IMG/VR virus record: IMGVR_UViG_3300027782_004053
Coordinates: 1 to 64,000 of that record
Origin: a virus
DNA length: 64,000 nt
Reading direction: 5' to 3' (one strand)
Position numbers and translations under genes: made by a program. The first letter of the stretch is position 1. Every line of letters starts with the position of its first letter. This document shows, piece after piece, positions 8,383 to 16,968 of the stretch. Under the pieces are notes generated by a model. That model worked only from the letters and a program-made list of their open reading frames with translations, searched no databases and was not told the origin of the DNA.

Positions 8383-9158
8383 ACATATACTTTCAACCCA
8401 TGTGCTAAGCCATATAAACGAAGAGCATGGTGCTTTTTTAAATTATCTAAAGCAGTAGAATTCCCAGTATAATCTGTATTCCCTGTTGATTCTACAATAA
8501 AATTTTTCTCTAAATTATTTATATCACAAAAATAATCTAAAAATTCACTAAGCTTTATTTTTTCAGGATATACGCAATCTATTGTCTGATACAATGAGGT
8601 TACTGTTTGTAGATTTGACAATACAAATTTAATTATATTGTAGAAATCTTGTATTGAGATGTAATCAAATTTTCGGTCATCTATAAGTTTAAAAGGTTCT
8701 GTAGATGCAAGGAATCTTTTTAATAACCGAGTTTCATATTCTGTATTTCCAAAACATCCAAACAATCGCAAATTAATGTATTTTGCATCTTTTCTAATAA
8801 TATCATAAATTGTTCTCTTAGAGAAAGCATACGCATTGTTTGTATCTGTACCTTCTATTCCCGAACCAATATTAATATAATTTTTAAATAGATTAGAGTT
8901 AGAATGAAAATTATAAAACAAAGATAAATTTCTTGCTACGTCGTATGCGTCTTTGCTTTGTAGATTTTCTTTTCCGCCAAATGTTAGACAATTTATAACA
9001 ACATCTGCTTGAACCGCAGTTAATAAATTCTTTACAGTTTCATTGTCAAATAAATCTACCTGATCTTTATAGATAGGAAGTACTTGATGTGCCGATGTTA
9101 ACTCTTTAGTTAGGTAAGATCCAATAAATCCGCCTGCGCCAATAATTACAATTCTCAT
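8379..9158 (-). CDS. Short NAD-dependent sugar reductase/epimerase (SDR)
   Basis: This 259-residue SDR protein starts with the Rossmann loop IIGAGGFIGSYLTKEL and has a catalytic Y-x-x-x-K in NAYAFSKRTIYDII. The overall plan resembles 4-ketoreductases such as RmlD, Fcl or the yersiniose reductase, but no subgroup signature is clear. Its flanks are informative: a 4,6-dehydratase follows and a split thiamine enzyme precedes, all with 4-nt overlaps. It is therefore a good candidate for the final reduction of a 4-keto or branched keto-sugar. Reduction of the Gmd product to GDP-fucose or GDP-rhamnose is the other obvious option. Confidence 0.6.
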   Translation of the reverse strand: MRIVIIGAGGFIGSYLTKELTSAHQVLPIYKDQVDLFDNETVKNLLTAVQADVVINCLTFGGKENLQSKDAYDVARNLSLFYNFHSNSNLFKNYINIGSGIEGTDTNNAYAFSKRTIYDIIRKDAKYINLRLFGCFGNTEYETRLLKRFLASTEPFKLIDDRKFDYISIQDFYNIIKFVLSNLQTVTSLYQTIDCVYPEKIKLSEFLDYFCDINNLEKNFIVESTGNTDYTGNSTALDNLKKHHALRLYGLAHGLKVYV

Positions 9159-9895
9159 ATGTTTACAATCATTTCTTTTTTAAATTCTTCATCTGATAAA
9201 AATGGTAGCATGTCATGAAGGCCTGCCTGTTTACCATTTTTTAATGCTTGGGCTGGTAAAATTTCTTGGTCTTCTAAACACTTACAATCTATAATAGCGG
9301 GCCCGTCAACTAATAAAAAATCTTTAAAGGAATTCAATTGAGTTTCCAATCTAACATCTTGATAATCTAGACCAAATGTAGTTGCTATATTCTTAAAAGA
9401 TGGAAACCATAATCCAGTTTCAGAACTTGTTCCAAATACTCGTCCATTAAAATATTTGGATTGGGTATTTTTAATACTTAAATATCCATTATTATTCAAT
9501 ACAATAAATTTTATATTAAGGTTATGTTGTTTTACAACGGCAAGTTCTTGAATATTGCTCATAAAACTACCATCGCCTGTTATGGCAATAACTTGTTGAT
9601 TGCTTGACATAGCAACACCTATTGCTGCAGGAACCACCCAGCCCATATCTGCTTGTGCTGGGCTAAAAATAAAGCGTTGTCCTTCTTTTGCATTAAGGGC
9701 AGTTGGTCCAGCATAACTAATACTGCCAGCATCGCCCATAATAATATCAGATGCTATACTATATTTGTTTACTGCATCTAAAACTGCGTAAATATTTAAT
9801 GCGTAATCATTATTATTCGCGGCATATTCTGGCTGCATCACCGGCCATATGTTTTTCCAATGATTGCATTTATCAATCCATTCTTGCCGCGTCAT
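9155..9895 (-). CDS. ThDP enzyme, pyrophosphate-binding half (acetolactate-synthase-like)
   Basis: This 246-residue protein corresponds to the C-terminal third of acetolactate-synthase-type enzymes. It contains the ThDP signature GDGS at 107-110 with NNN at 134-136 and the spacing expected for the Mg-diphosphate site. Upstream lies QADMGWVVPAAIGVAM, the typical stretch before the motif. It follows the gene for the other two domains with an ATGA overlap at 9892-9895. The pair must combine to give a complete active site, because the catalytic glutamate is on the partner. Known family members of ordinary build are single chains of about 550-600 residues. Confidence 0.8.
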   Translation of the reverse strand: MTRQEWIDKCNHWKNIWPVMQPEYAANNNDYALNIYAVLDAVNKYSIASDIIMGDAGSISYAGPTALNAKEGQRFIFSPAQADMGWVVPAAIGVAMSSNQQVIAITGDGSFMSNIQELAVVKQHNLNIKFIVLNNNGYLSIKNTQSKYFNGRVFGTSSETGLWFPSFKNIATTFGLDYQDVRLETQLNSFKDFLLVDGPAIIDCKCLEDQEILPAQALKNGKQAGLHDMLPFLSDEEFKKEMIVNI

Positions 9896-10902
9896 ATCAT
9901 ACCTCTAAAAAATTCTTCTAGGTTAACATTATACTTGGAATCAATATGCACAATATCTTTTTTCAACTCATTTATATCTAAATCTATTGCAATCTTATAA
10001 CTAGCGGGACTAAATTGTTTTGGATCATATCCAATAACACTGCTATTTACGCTGCTTCCAAGTATCAATAATAAGTCAGCATTCTGCATTGCAAAATTAC
10101 CTGCTCGAGAACCTTTAATTCCTACGGTACCAATACTTAACGGGTGGCTATCTGCAGTATAGTCCCTTGCACCGTAAGTACTAACGTATGGGATCTGATA
10201 ATTTTCAATAAAATTAACAAATTGATCCACAGTATTACTTTGTCTAATACCGTATCCCGCAAGAATAACTGGGCGCCGAGACTCTGAAATTTTTTGTTTA
10301 ATCTCAGAAAAATTAGACATTAGGTTGTTTACAACCGACGGTATATACGTTGAATATTTTTCCGGCATTTCTGCCGTTTGGATATTGCTAGGAATGTCTA
10401 TCCAAACGGGACCGGGTCTACCACTTGTCGCAGTATAAACTGCTTCTTGAATTTTATAAGCAACATCTTCAACACTAGTAATGAATGTTGCGGTTTTTGT
10501 CATTGATTTAAATGTATCAATAACATTATGTTCTTGTATTCCATACTTTCGAATATTAATATTCTTTTGTTCATTTATCCAAGAACTACAAGTATCCAAA
10601 CGTACATTACCACTTATGAATAATACAGGAACAGAATCTTGCCAAGCATTTAAAACACTAGTTGCACAGTTTGTTCCTGCACACCCAGTAGTAGGATTTA
10701 CTACAGATAGTTTTCCTGTAAATTTACTTTCGCCTATTGCAGAATGTCCTGCACCTTGTTCGTGATGATAACAGATATAATTTATTTTTCCATGTTTAAT
10801 GAAACCATCATTAAGTCCGCTGGCGCCGCCGCCCATCAATCCATGTACTCTAGATACACCTATATTGTATAAGTATTCTGCTATCCAATCACAAACTCGC
10901 AT
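9892..10902 (-). CDS. ThDP enzyme, pyrimidine-binding and central half (acetolactate-synthase-like)
   Basis: This chain carries the pyrimidine-binding domain, with catalytic glutamate in YHHEQGAGHSA, and the central domain of an acetolactate-synthase-like enzyme. It stops just where the diphosphate-binding domain would begin. I prefer the start at 10902 (MRVCDWIAEYLYNIGV, 336 residues), which matches where family proteins begin and has a weak GGG upstream; the frame opens 6 codons earlier at 10920. Relatives such as YerE attach a pyruvate-derived two-carbon unit to a keto-sugar. The next gene supplies the missing domain. The gene overlaps the aminotransferase gene by 14 nt. Confidence 0.78.
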   Translation of the reverse strand: MRVCDWIAEYLYNIGVSRVHGLMGGGASGLNDGFIKHGKINYICYHHEQGAGHSAIGESKFTGKLSVVNPTTGCAGTNCATSVLNAWQDSVPVLFISGNVRLDTCSSWINEQKNINIRKYGIQEHNVIDTFKSMTKTATFITSVEDVAYKIQEAVYTATSGRPGPVWIDIPSNIQTAEMPEKYSTYIPSVVNNLMSNFSEIKQKISESRRPVILAGYGIRQSNTVDQFVNFIENYQIPYVSTYGARDYTADSHPLSIGTVGIKGSRAGNFAMQNADLLLILGSSVNSSVIGYDPKQFSPASYKIAIDLDINELKKDIVHIDSKYNVNLEEFFRGMI

Positions 10903-12058
10903 GATTTGTTGCCCAATCATTAATACGTTTTAATGCTTCAATTATATCTTTTTTACTGGTAGCATAACAAAGGCGTAGATATCCTTTGCCATATTCCCCA
11001 AAACAATCTCCAGGTAATGTAACAACCCCGGCATCAAGTAATGCGTTGCATACCTCTTCAGAAGTTAGACCCGTCTTTGTAATATTTGGAAATACATAGA
11101 ATGCGCCTCCTGGAGACAAACACTCAAATCCCGGAATCTTATTCAATCCATCAACCAGTAAATCTCTTCTAGACTTATATTCTTCCATCATATTATAAAC
11201 AGAATCTTGCGGGCCGTCAATAGCTTCTTTCCCGGCTGCTTGAATAAATGGGCTAACGCAACTACTCGTTGTTTGTAACAATGCAGCCATTCTTTCAATC
11301 ACAGTACTAGGGCCTATCATAGTTCCTAGTCTCCAACCAGTCATTGCAAATGCTTTACTAAAACCATTGCTTATAATAACGTGTTCTTTACATTCATCAT
11401 ATATTCCGGGACTACTAAATGTGCTATAATTCATCCTACTATAAATTTCGTCACTATACAGATATATGTCTTTTTCTTTTGCCAATTCATATATTGCTTT
11501 AATTTCTTCAGGAGTCATTACACTTCCCGTAGGATTGTGTGGACTGTTTATAATGATCAATCTAGTTTTATCGGTAATTGCATTTGCAACATCCTCGGGG
11601 TTCATTCTAAATTTGTTTTCTTCTTTTAACGGCACTCTAACAGGAATTGCGCCGCACATTTTAATTGTGCTGTAATAAGTTGCAAATCCAGGATCGGGAA
11701 CAATTACTTCATATCCAGGATCAACTAAACAGTATATTGCATAAAACATTCCAATATTGGCGCCAGGAGTAATTAACACTTGATCTAGATCGGGCGCAAA
11801 TCCTCTACTTCGTTTAGTAGCATCTATAATAGTTTGTCGAAAGTCTGGCAATCCAAAACTACTGCAATAATGCGTGCCGCCATTCTTCAAAGAATTTATA
11901 GCAGCATTAATTACATTTTCTGGAGTATCAAAATCTGGATCTCCTATTTCCATATGGATCATAGATCTACCAAGTGATTCTAATTTTTTTGCCCTGTCCA
12001 AATATTTGAACATGGGTTGCCCATCAATATTGGAAGCGACTTTACTTAAATTTTTCAT
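10889..12058 (-). CDS. Class I PLP aminotransferase (aspartate/alanine type)
   Basis: This 389-residue fold-type I aminotransferase has every landmark: MEIGDPDFDTP at 36-46, LITPGANIG for cofactor phosphate contact, NSPHNPTG at 171-178, YSDEIYSRM and the Schiff-base lysine K235 in SNGFSKAFAMTGWRLG. It belongs with amino-acid aminotransferases rather than with the sugar aminotransferase (DegT) family. Located between a C3-dehydrase and a 2-oxoacid-using thiamine enzyme, it may release pyruvate or another 2-oxoacid from an amino acid to feed the thiamine enzymes. That role is inference. It overlaps its neighbours at both ends. Confidence 0.88.
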   Translation of the reverse strand: MKNLSKVASNIDGQPMFKYLDRAKKLESLGRSMIHMEIGDPDFDTPENVINAAINSLKNGGTHYCSSFGLPDFRQTIIDATKRSRGFAPDLDQVLITPGANIGMFYAIYCLVDPGYEVIVPDPGFATYYSTIKMCGAIPVRVPLKEENKFRMNPEDVANAITDKTRLIIINSPHNPTGSVMTPEEIKAIYELAKEKDIYLYSDEIYSRMNYSTFSSPGIYDECKEHVIISNGFSKAFAMTGWRLGTMIGPSTVIERMAALLQTTSSCVSPFIQAAGKEAIDGPQDSVYNMMEEYKSRRDLLVDGLNKIPGFECLSPGGAFYVFPNITKTGLTSEEVCNALLDAGVVTLPGDCFGEYGKGYLRLCYATSKKDIIEALKRINDWATNHASL

Positions 12059-13377
12059 ACAAATAAACTCATAAAACCATCAACTACTTTACCTATATAT
12101 GCAATTTGTTCGGGAGTAATTACTGGACTTGTGCCATGGAAATAAGTATTGGTCATTGTCATTGTAGCAATCGGAAAATTATCTCTTGCATCTGCAGGAT
12201 TCATTAGATGACTATATGCTGGTTGTAGCATAATGTTACCTGCAAAATATGGGCGCGTCTGAATCAAATGTTCTTCAAGATAATCAACAATATCGCTACG
12301 TGTAAAAGGAACACCTTTGCGAATTGTTAACGGGAATGCAAACCAACTAGGATTACTCTTTGCCTGTGCTCTTGGTAAGTGGAAATATTCTTCATATTTA
12401 CTATAGATATCAAACAATAAGTTGTAATTGCGTTTGCGTAACTCGTGTATTGTTTCCAACTTATCTAATTGAACCAATCCCATCGCACCTTGCAATTCAA
12501 TTGGTTTTAAATTGTAACCTATTTCATCATACACATACTTGTGATCAAAAATTTCTCCCGGCATCTCAGGAATCCATTCTTTAAACCGTGTGCCACAAGA
12601 ACCGCATTTTAATTTATTTGCTTCAGGTCCAACACAATAACATCCGCGACCCCATTCTCTAAATGATCTAGCAATGACTTCTGTTTCATATGTCTTGCAG
12701 GCAACAAACCCACCTTCGCCCATTGTCATGTGGTGGGCAGGATAGAATGAACAAGATGCCATCTCACCATAAGATCCTAATGGATTTCCGTCATATGTAG
12801 ATCCTAAAGCATCGCAGCAATCTTCCAAAAGAATCATATCATATCGTTTAACTAATTCCATCACCCAATCCATATTAGGTGGATTACCTAATACATGAGC
12901 AAATGTAATTACTCTGATATTATGTTTTTTAATTAGTTCTTCTGCTCTTGTTAGATCAAGATTTAATGTATCTAATTCAATGTCTAAAAATACAGGCTCA
13001 AATCCAAGTTGTAAGGTGGGATTTAATGTTGTAGGAAATCCTGCAATAGGCATCAATACCTTTGTTCCCTTTGGCAAATTATATCCACGCTTAGATGTAA
13101 GAGTAGACATCATTAACAAGTTAGAACTAGATCCAGAATTTGTTAAAATTCCATGATTCTTTCCAAATTGTTTAGGAAACTCTTTTTCAAATTTTACGGA
13201 TTGGTCGCCCATAACAAGCCAACCATTTAATAACGTACTTACTGCTGCAAGTATTTCATGCTCGTCAAAATATGGACCTGCGTATTTAACGAAGTCTTTA
13301 CCAGGAATCCAAATTTCCTCATTGCGTTTATTTCTAACAAACTCCGCAATGCCAATTAAAATATCATCTTTGTTCAT
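12055..13377 (-). CDS. PMP/[2Fe-2S] sugar 3-dehydrase, RfbH/DdhC-like
   Basis: This 440-residue DegT-family protein has SFYPAHHMTMGEGG at residues 210-223. Histidine (H216) replaces the usual PLP lysine, the hallmark of the CDP-4-keto-6-deoxyglucose 3-dehydrase (E1, RfbH/DdhC) and of ColD. It also has C188, C246, C248 and then C258/C261. C188 and C246 are separated by exactly 57 residues and C246 and C248 by one, matching the C-x57-C-x-C start of the E1 [2Fe-2S] motif; the last spacing (9 or 12 rather than 7) differs. It would remove the C3 hydroxyl of a 4-keto-6-deoxyhexose. The partner reductase E3 is not in the window. Confidence 0.82.
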   Translation of the reverse strand: MNKDDILIGIAEFVRNKRNEEIWIPGKDFVKYAGPYFDEHEILAAVSTLLNGWLVMGDQSVKFEKEFPKQFGKNHGILTNSGSSSNLLMMSTLTSKRGYNLPKGTKVLMPIAGFPTTLNPTLQLGFEPVFLDIELDTLNLDLTRAEELIKKHNIRVITFAHVLGNPPNMDWVMELVKRYDMILLEDCCDALGSTYDGNPLGSYGEMASCSFYPAHHMTMGEGGFVACKTYETEVIARSFREWGRGCYCVGPEANKLKCGSCGTRFKEWIPEMPGEIFDHKYVYDEIGYNLKPIELQGAMGLVQLDKLETIHELRKRNYNLLFDIYSKYEEYFHLPRAQAKSNPSWFAFPLTIRKGVPFTRSDIVDYLEEHLIQTRPYFAGNIMLQPAYSHLMNPADARDNFPIATMTMTNTYFHGTSPVITPEQIAYIGKVVDGFMSLFV

Positions 13378-13380
13378 AAT

Positions 13381-14283
13381 TTACCAATATGCGTAATTAG
13401 TTTCTAAGTTGGGATGTACCACTCTTTGTGCTTTATCCTCATCCAATGGGTATATCCAATATTCATTAAACATAGGAAGCCATTCTTTATACGAAGGAGA
13501 TTGTAACCAACGGGAACCAACAATACCAAAAAATAATTGGATCGTTCCGCCTGTCTGTATTCCTACTTTTCCTTGTTGCTTAGCATGCTGAGCATAAAAA
13601 GGAGATTGTGTTGTCACTCCCGTTAACAAAACATCATAATCATAACTATCAATTAATTTCTTTGTATGCTCAACTATACTATCGAATGTATTGCATCCTG
13701 GAATCTGTCTATCATCTGCAAGCGGATGGTATGGCGTTTTAATACAATCCACTAATTCAAAAGGTACAATTTTTTCTTTGTCTTTGCCCCAAATCCTATC
13801 AAGGTGATCCCATTGATATTTTATAGATTCGGCGTGTGTAGATATTACAAGAACTTTTTTACCTTTTAAATGTTGTGTCCAAGGTACTGGCAGTTTATTA
13901 TACTCAGAATAATATCCCAACAATCCTCCAGGATCTAATGCCGCAGTATCCTTATGAAAGAATGTTGGTTTATCCTCAAATTGCTTTATAAAATTTGATC
14001 TTTTAATATCTCCAGATACATCAACAAATCCTAAAATATCACACTCTTTCATTACGTCTAAAGTCTCGGGCCACAACTTTTTAAACACGTAATCCATATT
14101 ATCGGGTACGCCGCCTTCAACTAATGTGTATTCATTGTAGTGTTGTCTATCGGGAATAATTCCTCGAGAGATACAATCAAGAACATACCCTGCAGTATTG
14201 TCTATTCTTAATAGTGAAAACGGGACATTACTATCCAATTTTTCTATTAACAGGTCATTTAGTTTGTAATAGTCAATTTGCAT
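13381..14283 (-). CDS. Unknown, possibly GT-D-fold glycosyltransferase
   Basis: I do not firmly recognise this 300-residue protein. It begins with a VPFSLLRID segment that resembles the start of GT-D (DUF1792-type) glycosyltransferases, although the usual DGE acidic motif that follows is not conserved. Near residue 240 it has GKVGIQTGGTIQLFFGIVG, a block I associate with uncharacterised proteins of polysaccharide clusters, followed by a Trp/Pro-rich C-terminus. It has no signal peptide or membrane segment. It is separated by only 3 nt from the C3-dehydrase gene and overlaps the next glycosyltransferase by 11 nt, so a role in glycan assembly is likely. Confidence 0.4.
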   Translation of the reverse strand: MQIDYYKLNDLLIEKLDSNVPFSLLRIDNTAGYVLDCISRGIIPDRQHYNEYTLVEGGVPDNMDYVFKKLWPETLDVMKECDILGFVDVSGDIKRSNFIKQFEDKPTFFHKDTAALDPGGLLGYYSEYNKLPVPWTQHLKGKKVLVISTHAESIKYQWDHLDRIWGKDKEKIVPFELVDCIKTPYHPLADDRQIPGCNTFDSIVEHTKKLIDSYDYDVLLTGVTTQSPFYAQHAKQQGKVGIQTGGTIQLFFGIVGSRWLQSPSYKEWLPMFNEYWIYPLDEDKAQRVVHPNLETNYAYW

Positions 14284-14986
14284 AGTATAGTGCTAATTTT
14301 TCTTTATCTGTTTTAATATATCGAAACACATCTTGTACATCAGGTGTAAGCGATTGATATAGTTGCATCATCTCTGTTTCCGCCTGATGCATATTATAAT
14401 TAGTTCCCCGCGGGTGGGCAATAGTAAATGCGTAATCTCGAATAACTGGTCGTTTTTTAATATAACTAAGTGCGGTAAAAATTATATCAAAACTCCAACC
14501 CATTTTATACGGAGCAAAATTTATATTTCTATTTTTTGCGTCATCAAGTATATCTTTATGAATAAACCAACAAGTGCAATCTGTATTTGCAACCATTTTT
14601 AAATTAGGCTCGTCCAGGTCAAAACTTGTTAAATCTGTTCTAAAAGGATTGTAGAATGTGTAATCTACATTGGGAGCATAGATTCCCCAATTATAGGTGT
14701 CAAAGCAATCTCTTGCACCTTGATAAATTTCTGCCCAATTATCATATGATGCGTCTGCTTGAATGTGAAACATTACATCGCCGGTAAACAATTCTAATGC
14801 TTTTAAGAATTGTGCAGTGAAATAACTTTCTTCTCCAATGTTGTGCCAATTGGGATCGTCCTCACGGTGATTGTCGTCACTATTAATGACAACAGGCACA
14901 ACCCCAATGGCACTCAGTTGCTTTTGCTTTTCTTTTGTTTTTTCATATTGACCGCGCCAATTGAAAATAAATGTCTGTATATTCAT
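14273..14986 (-). CDS. Small GT-A-like glycosyltransferase
   Basis: This 237-residue protein has the look of a phage GT-A glycosyltransferase. It has an N-terminal strand followed by QLSAIGVVPVVINSDD, a central VMFHIQADASYDNW with an acidic D-x-S in the position of the metal motif, and a CTCWFIHKDIL segment followed by MGWSFDI, resembling the second half of GT2-type catalytic domains. A C-terminal histidine is within AHPRGTNYN. Donor and acceptor are unknown. It overlaps the fucosyltransferase-like gene by 4 nt and is probably made with it. Confidence 0.55.
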   Translation of the reverse strand: MNIQTFIFNWRGQYEKTKEKQKQLSAIGVVPVVINSDDNHREDDPNWHNIGEESYFTAQFLKALELFTGDVMFHIQADASYDNWAEIYQGARDCFDTYNWGIYAPNVDYTFYNPFRTDLTSFDLDEPNLKMVANTDCTCWFIHKDILDDAKNRNINFAPYKMGWSFDIIFTALSYIKKRPVIRDYAFTIAHPRGTNYNMHQAETEMMQLYQSLTPDVQDVFRYIKTDKEKLALYYAN

Positions 14987-15852
14987 CGTTGTAAAATTTT
15001 ATTATACACTACGGCATCAAACCAATTCAAGAAATTATCAAGCATGATGTATGATGGAGGGATGCCATTTTTAAATTTTGGCGCATTAAGCATTATGTTA
15101 TATAATTCATCATTGCCGTCCAAATACATAATAAATTTAATTGCTTCTTCAACACTACCAAAATCATTTACATCAATAAATGCATTTGGATTAAAATCCG
15201 AACTAATTGTTTCACTGCCCCAATAAATTGGAATTGTTCCTGCATAAAATGCGTGGAGTATTTTTTCAGTAACATAACCAGGATGCGAATATGGCTCAAA
15301 GCAAATATTAAATTTCCTTGTTGATAAGAATTCAATTTTTGCAGCCTCGCCTTCCAAATTAACATCTATATTTTTATATAGTTTGCCCGCACTATCAACG
15401 TGTTTTTCTTTGTGCAACATTTTAAAGAAATTATTACGTTCCTGACAATTCGGGTTACTTACAACAAAAGAACAGAATCCGGTTTTCTCTTTAATTTCTG
15501 GATTAAAGATATAGTTAAAATCGTATTTAGTATTGTGTATGTGTTCCAATGCCCACATATAGACAACATACAATGGCAATCTATAATGCCAAGATTCAAA
15601 GTTATGATCAAAACTTATTGCGTAGTTGCAATCATAATCTTCTGGTCTTTGATTTTCGCCTGTATAGAAAATCTTAACGCAATCTTTAGAATATTTTAAA
15701 TTGTTTTCTCCAAAATTTCTATCACCAAATAACAAAAAATCAGGATTCTCATTATTAACTTCTACATCATATCGTGTAGATAACAAGTCCATAAAGAATG
15801 TTGCTAGATGCGGATGGGTATCTGTAAACCCTATACTTAATTTTTTAGTCAT
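14983..15852 (-). CDS. Family 10 (fucosyltransferase-type) glycosyltransferase
   Basis: This 289-residue protein carries the GT10 signature near residues 185-215: STRKFNICFEPYS, then GYVTEKILHAFYAGTIPIYWG. The E-x-x-x-x-x-x-YVTEK block is the donor-binding core of alpha-1,3-fucosyltransferases that use GDP-fucose. No membrane anchor is present, as in bacterial family members. Its immediate neighbour is GDP-mannose 4,6-dehydratase, the first enzyme of GDP-fucose synthesis, so a GDP-6-deoxyhexose donor is consistent. Whether it decorates host surface glycans or virion proteins is not visible. Confidence 0.8.
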   Translation of the reverse strand: MTKKLSIGFTDTHPHLATFFMDLLSTRYDVEVNNENPDFLLFGDRNFGENNLKYSKDCVKIFYTGENQRPEDYDCNYAISFDHNFESWHYRLPLYVVYMWALEHIHNTKYDFNYIFNPEIKEKTGFCSFVVSNPNCQERNNFFKMLHKEKHVDSAGKLYKNIDVNLEGEAAKIEFLSTRKFNICFEPYSHPGYVTEKILHAFYAGTIPIYWGSETISSDFNPNAFIDVNDFGSVEEAIKFIMYLDGNDELYNIMLNAPKFKNGIPPSYIMLDNFLNWFDAVVYNKILQR

Positions 15853-15861
15853 ATAACTTTC

Positions 15862-16872
15862 TTAATTATCAAAATTCATGCACATATCTTCAACCAAATC
15901 ATCGAATGATTGTGTGGGTTTCCATCCTAATTGGATTCTTGCCTTAGACGCATCTCCCAATAATGTCTCAACTTCCGCTGGTCGGAAATACTTTTTATCT
16001 ACTCGGACTATTACCTTTTTATCTGCTTTATTAATACCAACTTCATTAACACCGTCGCCTTGCCAACGAATTTGCAAACCAAAATATGGAGCACAATGTT
16101 CAACAAATTCTCTTACGGAAAACTGTTCTCCAGTTGCAATAACATAATCCTCGGGGGTATCTTGTTGTAGCATCATCCACATTGCGTTAACATAATCTTT
16201 AGCATGCCCCCAATCTCGCATGGCGTTTAGATTACCAAGATACAAACACTCTTGTTTGCCTTCACTAATTGCCTTTAAAGCATTTACAATTTTCTTAGTT
16301 ACAAAGTTGTGGCCACGGCGAGGAGATTCGTGATTAAATAGTATGCCTGAACAAGCAAACATATTATACGACTCTCTATAATTTTTTACAATCCAATAGG
16401 CGTACATTTTTGCAACACCGTAAGGAGATCTAGGATAAAATGGGGTTGTTTCTTTTTGTGGGATTTCCTGAACTAATCCAAATAGTTCAGAAGTAGATGC
16501 CTGATAAATTTTTGTTGTTTTATCCAGATTGAGCAATCTTACCGATTCTAATATTTTTAGCGTGCCCATTGCATCAACCATACCAGTATATTCGGGAGTC
16601 TCAAAAGAAACCTTAACATGGCTTTGTGCTGCTAAATTATAAATTTCATCTGGAGAATGTTTTTTTAGAACATTCATCAATGATAACGAATCAGTCACAT
16701 CTCCATAGTGCAATTCTAGATTTGGGTGGTTAAATATATGGTCAATTCTAGAAGTATTAATTGAGGAACTCCGTCTAATAATACCATGAACTTCATATCC
16801 TTTTTCTAATAGAAGTTCTGCTAGATAGGAACCATCCTGTCCGGTGATTCCTGTAATCAATGCTTTTTTCAT
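15862..16872 (-). CDS. gmd: GDP-mannose 4,6-dehydratase
   Basis: This 336-residue protein is a textbook GDP-mannose 4,6-dehydratase. It has [19 protein letters not shown] at the N-terminus, [36 protein letters not shown], the active-site [11 protein letters not shown] block, [15 protein letters not shown] with Y-x-x-x-K, and FNHESPRRG. It converts GDP-mannose to GDP-4-keto-6-deoxymannose, the precursor of GDP-fucose and GDP-rhamnose. The length equals that of bacterial enzymes, about 340-370 residues. It is the first gene after the late promoter at 16907-16914, 35 nt upstream, so it heads the sugar operon. Confidence 0.95.
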   Translation of the reverse strand: MKKALITGITGQDGSYLAELLLEKGYEVHGIIRRSSSINTSRIDHIFNHPNLELHYGDVTDSLSLMNVLKKHSPDEIYNLAAQSHVKVSFETPEYTGMVDAMGTLKILESVRLLNLDKTTKIYQASTSELFGLVQEIPQKETTPFYPRSPYGVAKMYAYWIVKNYRESYNMFACSGILFNHESPRRGHNFVTKKIVNALKAISEGKQECLYLGNLNAMRDWGHAKDYVNAMWMMLQQDTPEDYVIATGEQFSVREFVEHCAPYFGLQIRWQGDGVNEVGINKADKKVIVRVDKKYFRPAEVETLLGDASKARIQLGWKPTQSFDDLVEDMCMNFDN

Positions 16873-16906
16873 TTCAAGCCTTATAATAAATTAATAACGA
16901 CTTAAA

Positions 16907-16914
16907 TATTTATA
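16907..16914 (-). promoter_or_regulatory. T4-type late promoter for the sugar operon
   Basis: The minus strand reads CTTATAAATA here, containing the exact T4 late -10 element TATAAATA recognised by gp55-programmed polymerase with gp33 and gp45. It lies after the terminator of the preceding operon and 35 nt before the gmd start codon. Three other exact copies precede gp18, gp22 and the tail-tube paralogue. Confidence 0.8.
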
Positions 16915-16929
16915 AGTCTAAAATAGGTA

Positions 16930-16951
16930 AAAGGGCGCATAAGCGCCCTTT
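16930..16951 (-). terminator. Rho-independent terminator after cobS-like gene
   Basis: A perfect 9-bp stem (AAAGGGCGC / GCGCCCTTT) with a 4-nt loop lies just after the cobS-like stop. In the minus-strand transcript the stem ends in U's, and the DNA downstream remains AT-rich. It separates the cobT-cobS unit from the late promoter of the sugar operon. The arms are symmetrical, so it could also act on the other strand. Confidence 0.85.
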
Positions 16952-16968
16952 GGTTAAATTAAAAATTT

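Noticed and set aside
9892-9895. Frameshift or sequencing error splitting the acetolactate-synthase-like enzyme
   Set aside because: The stop and start overlap as ATGA, the split is at a domain boundary, and the same overlap style is used across the cluster.
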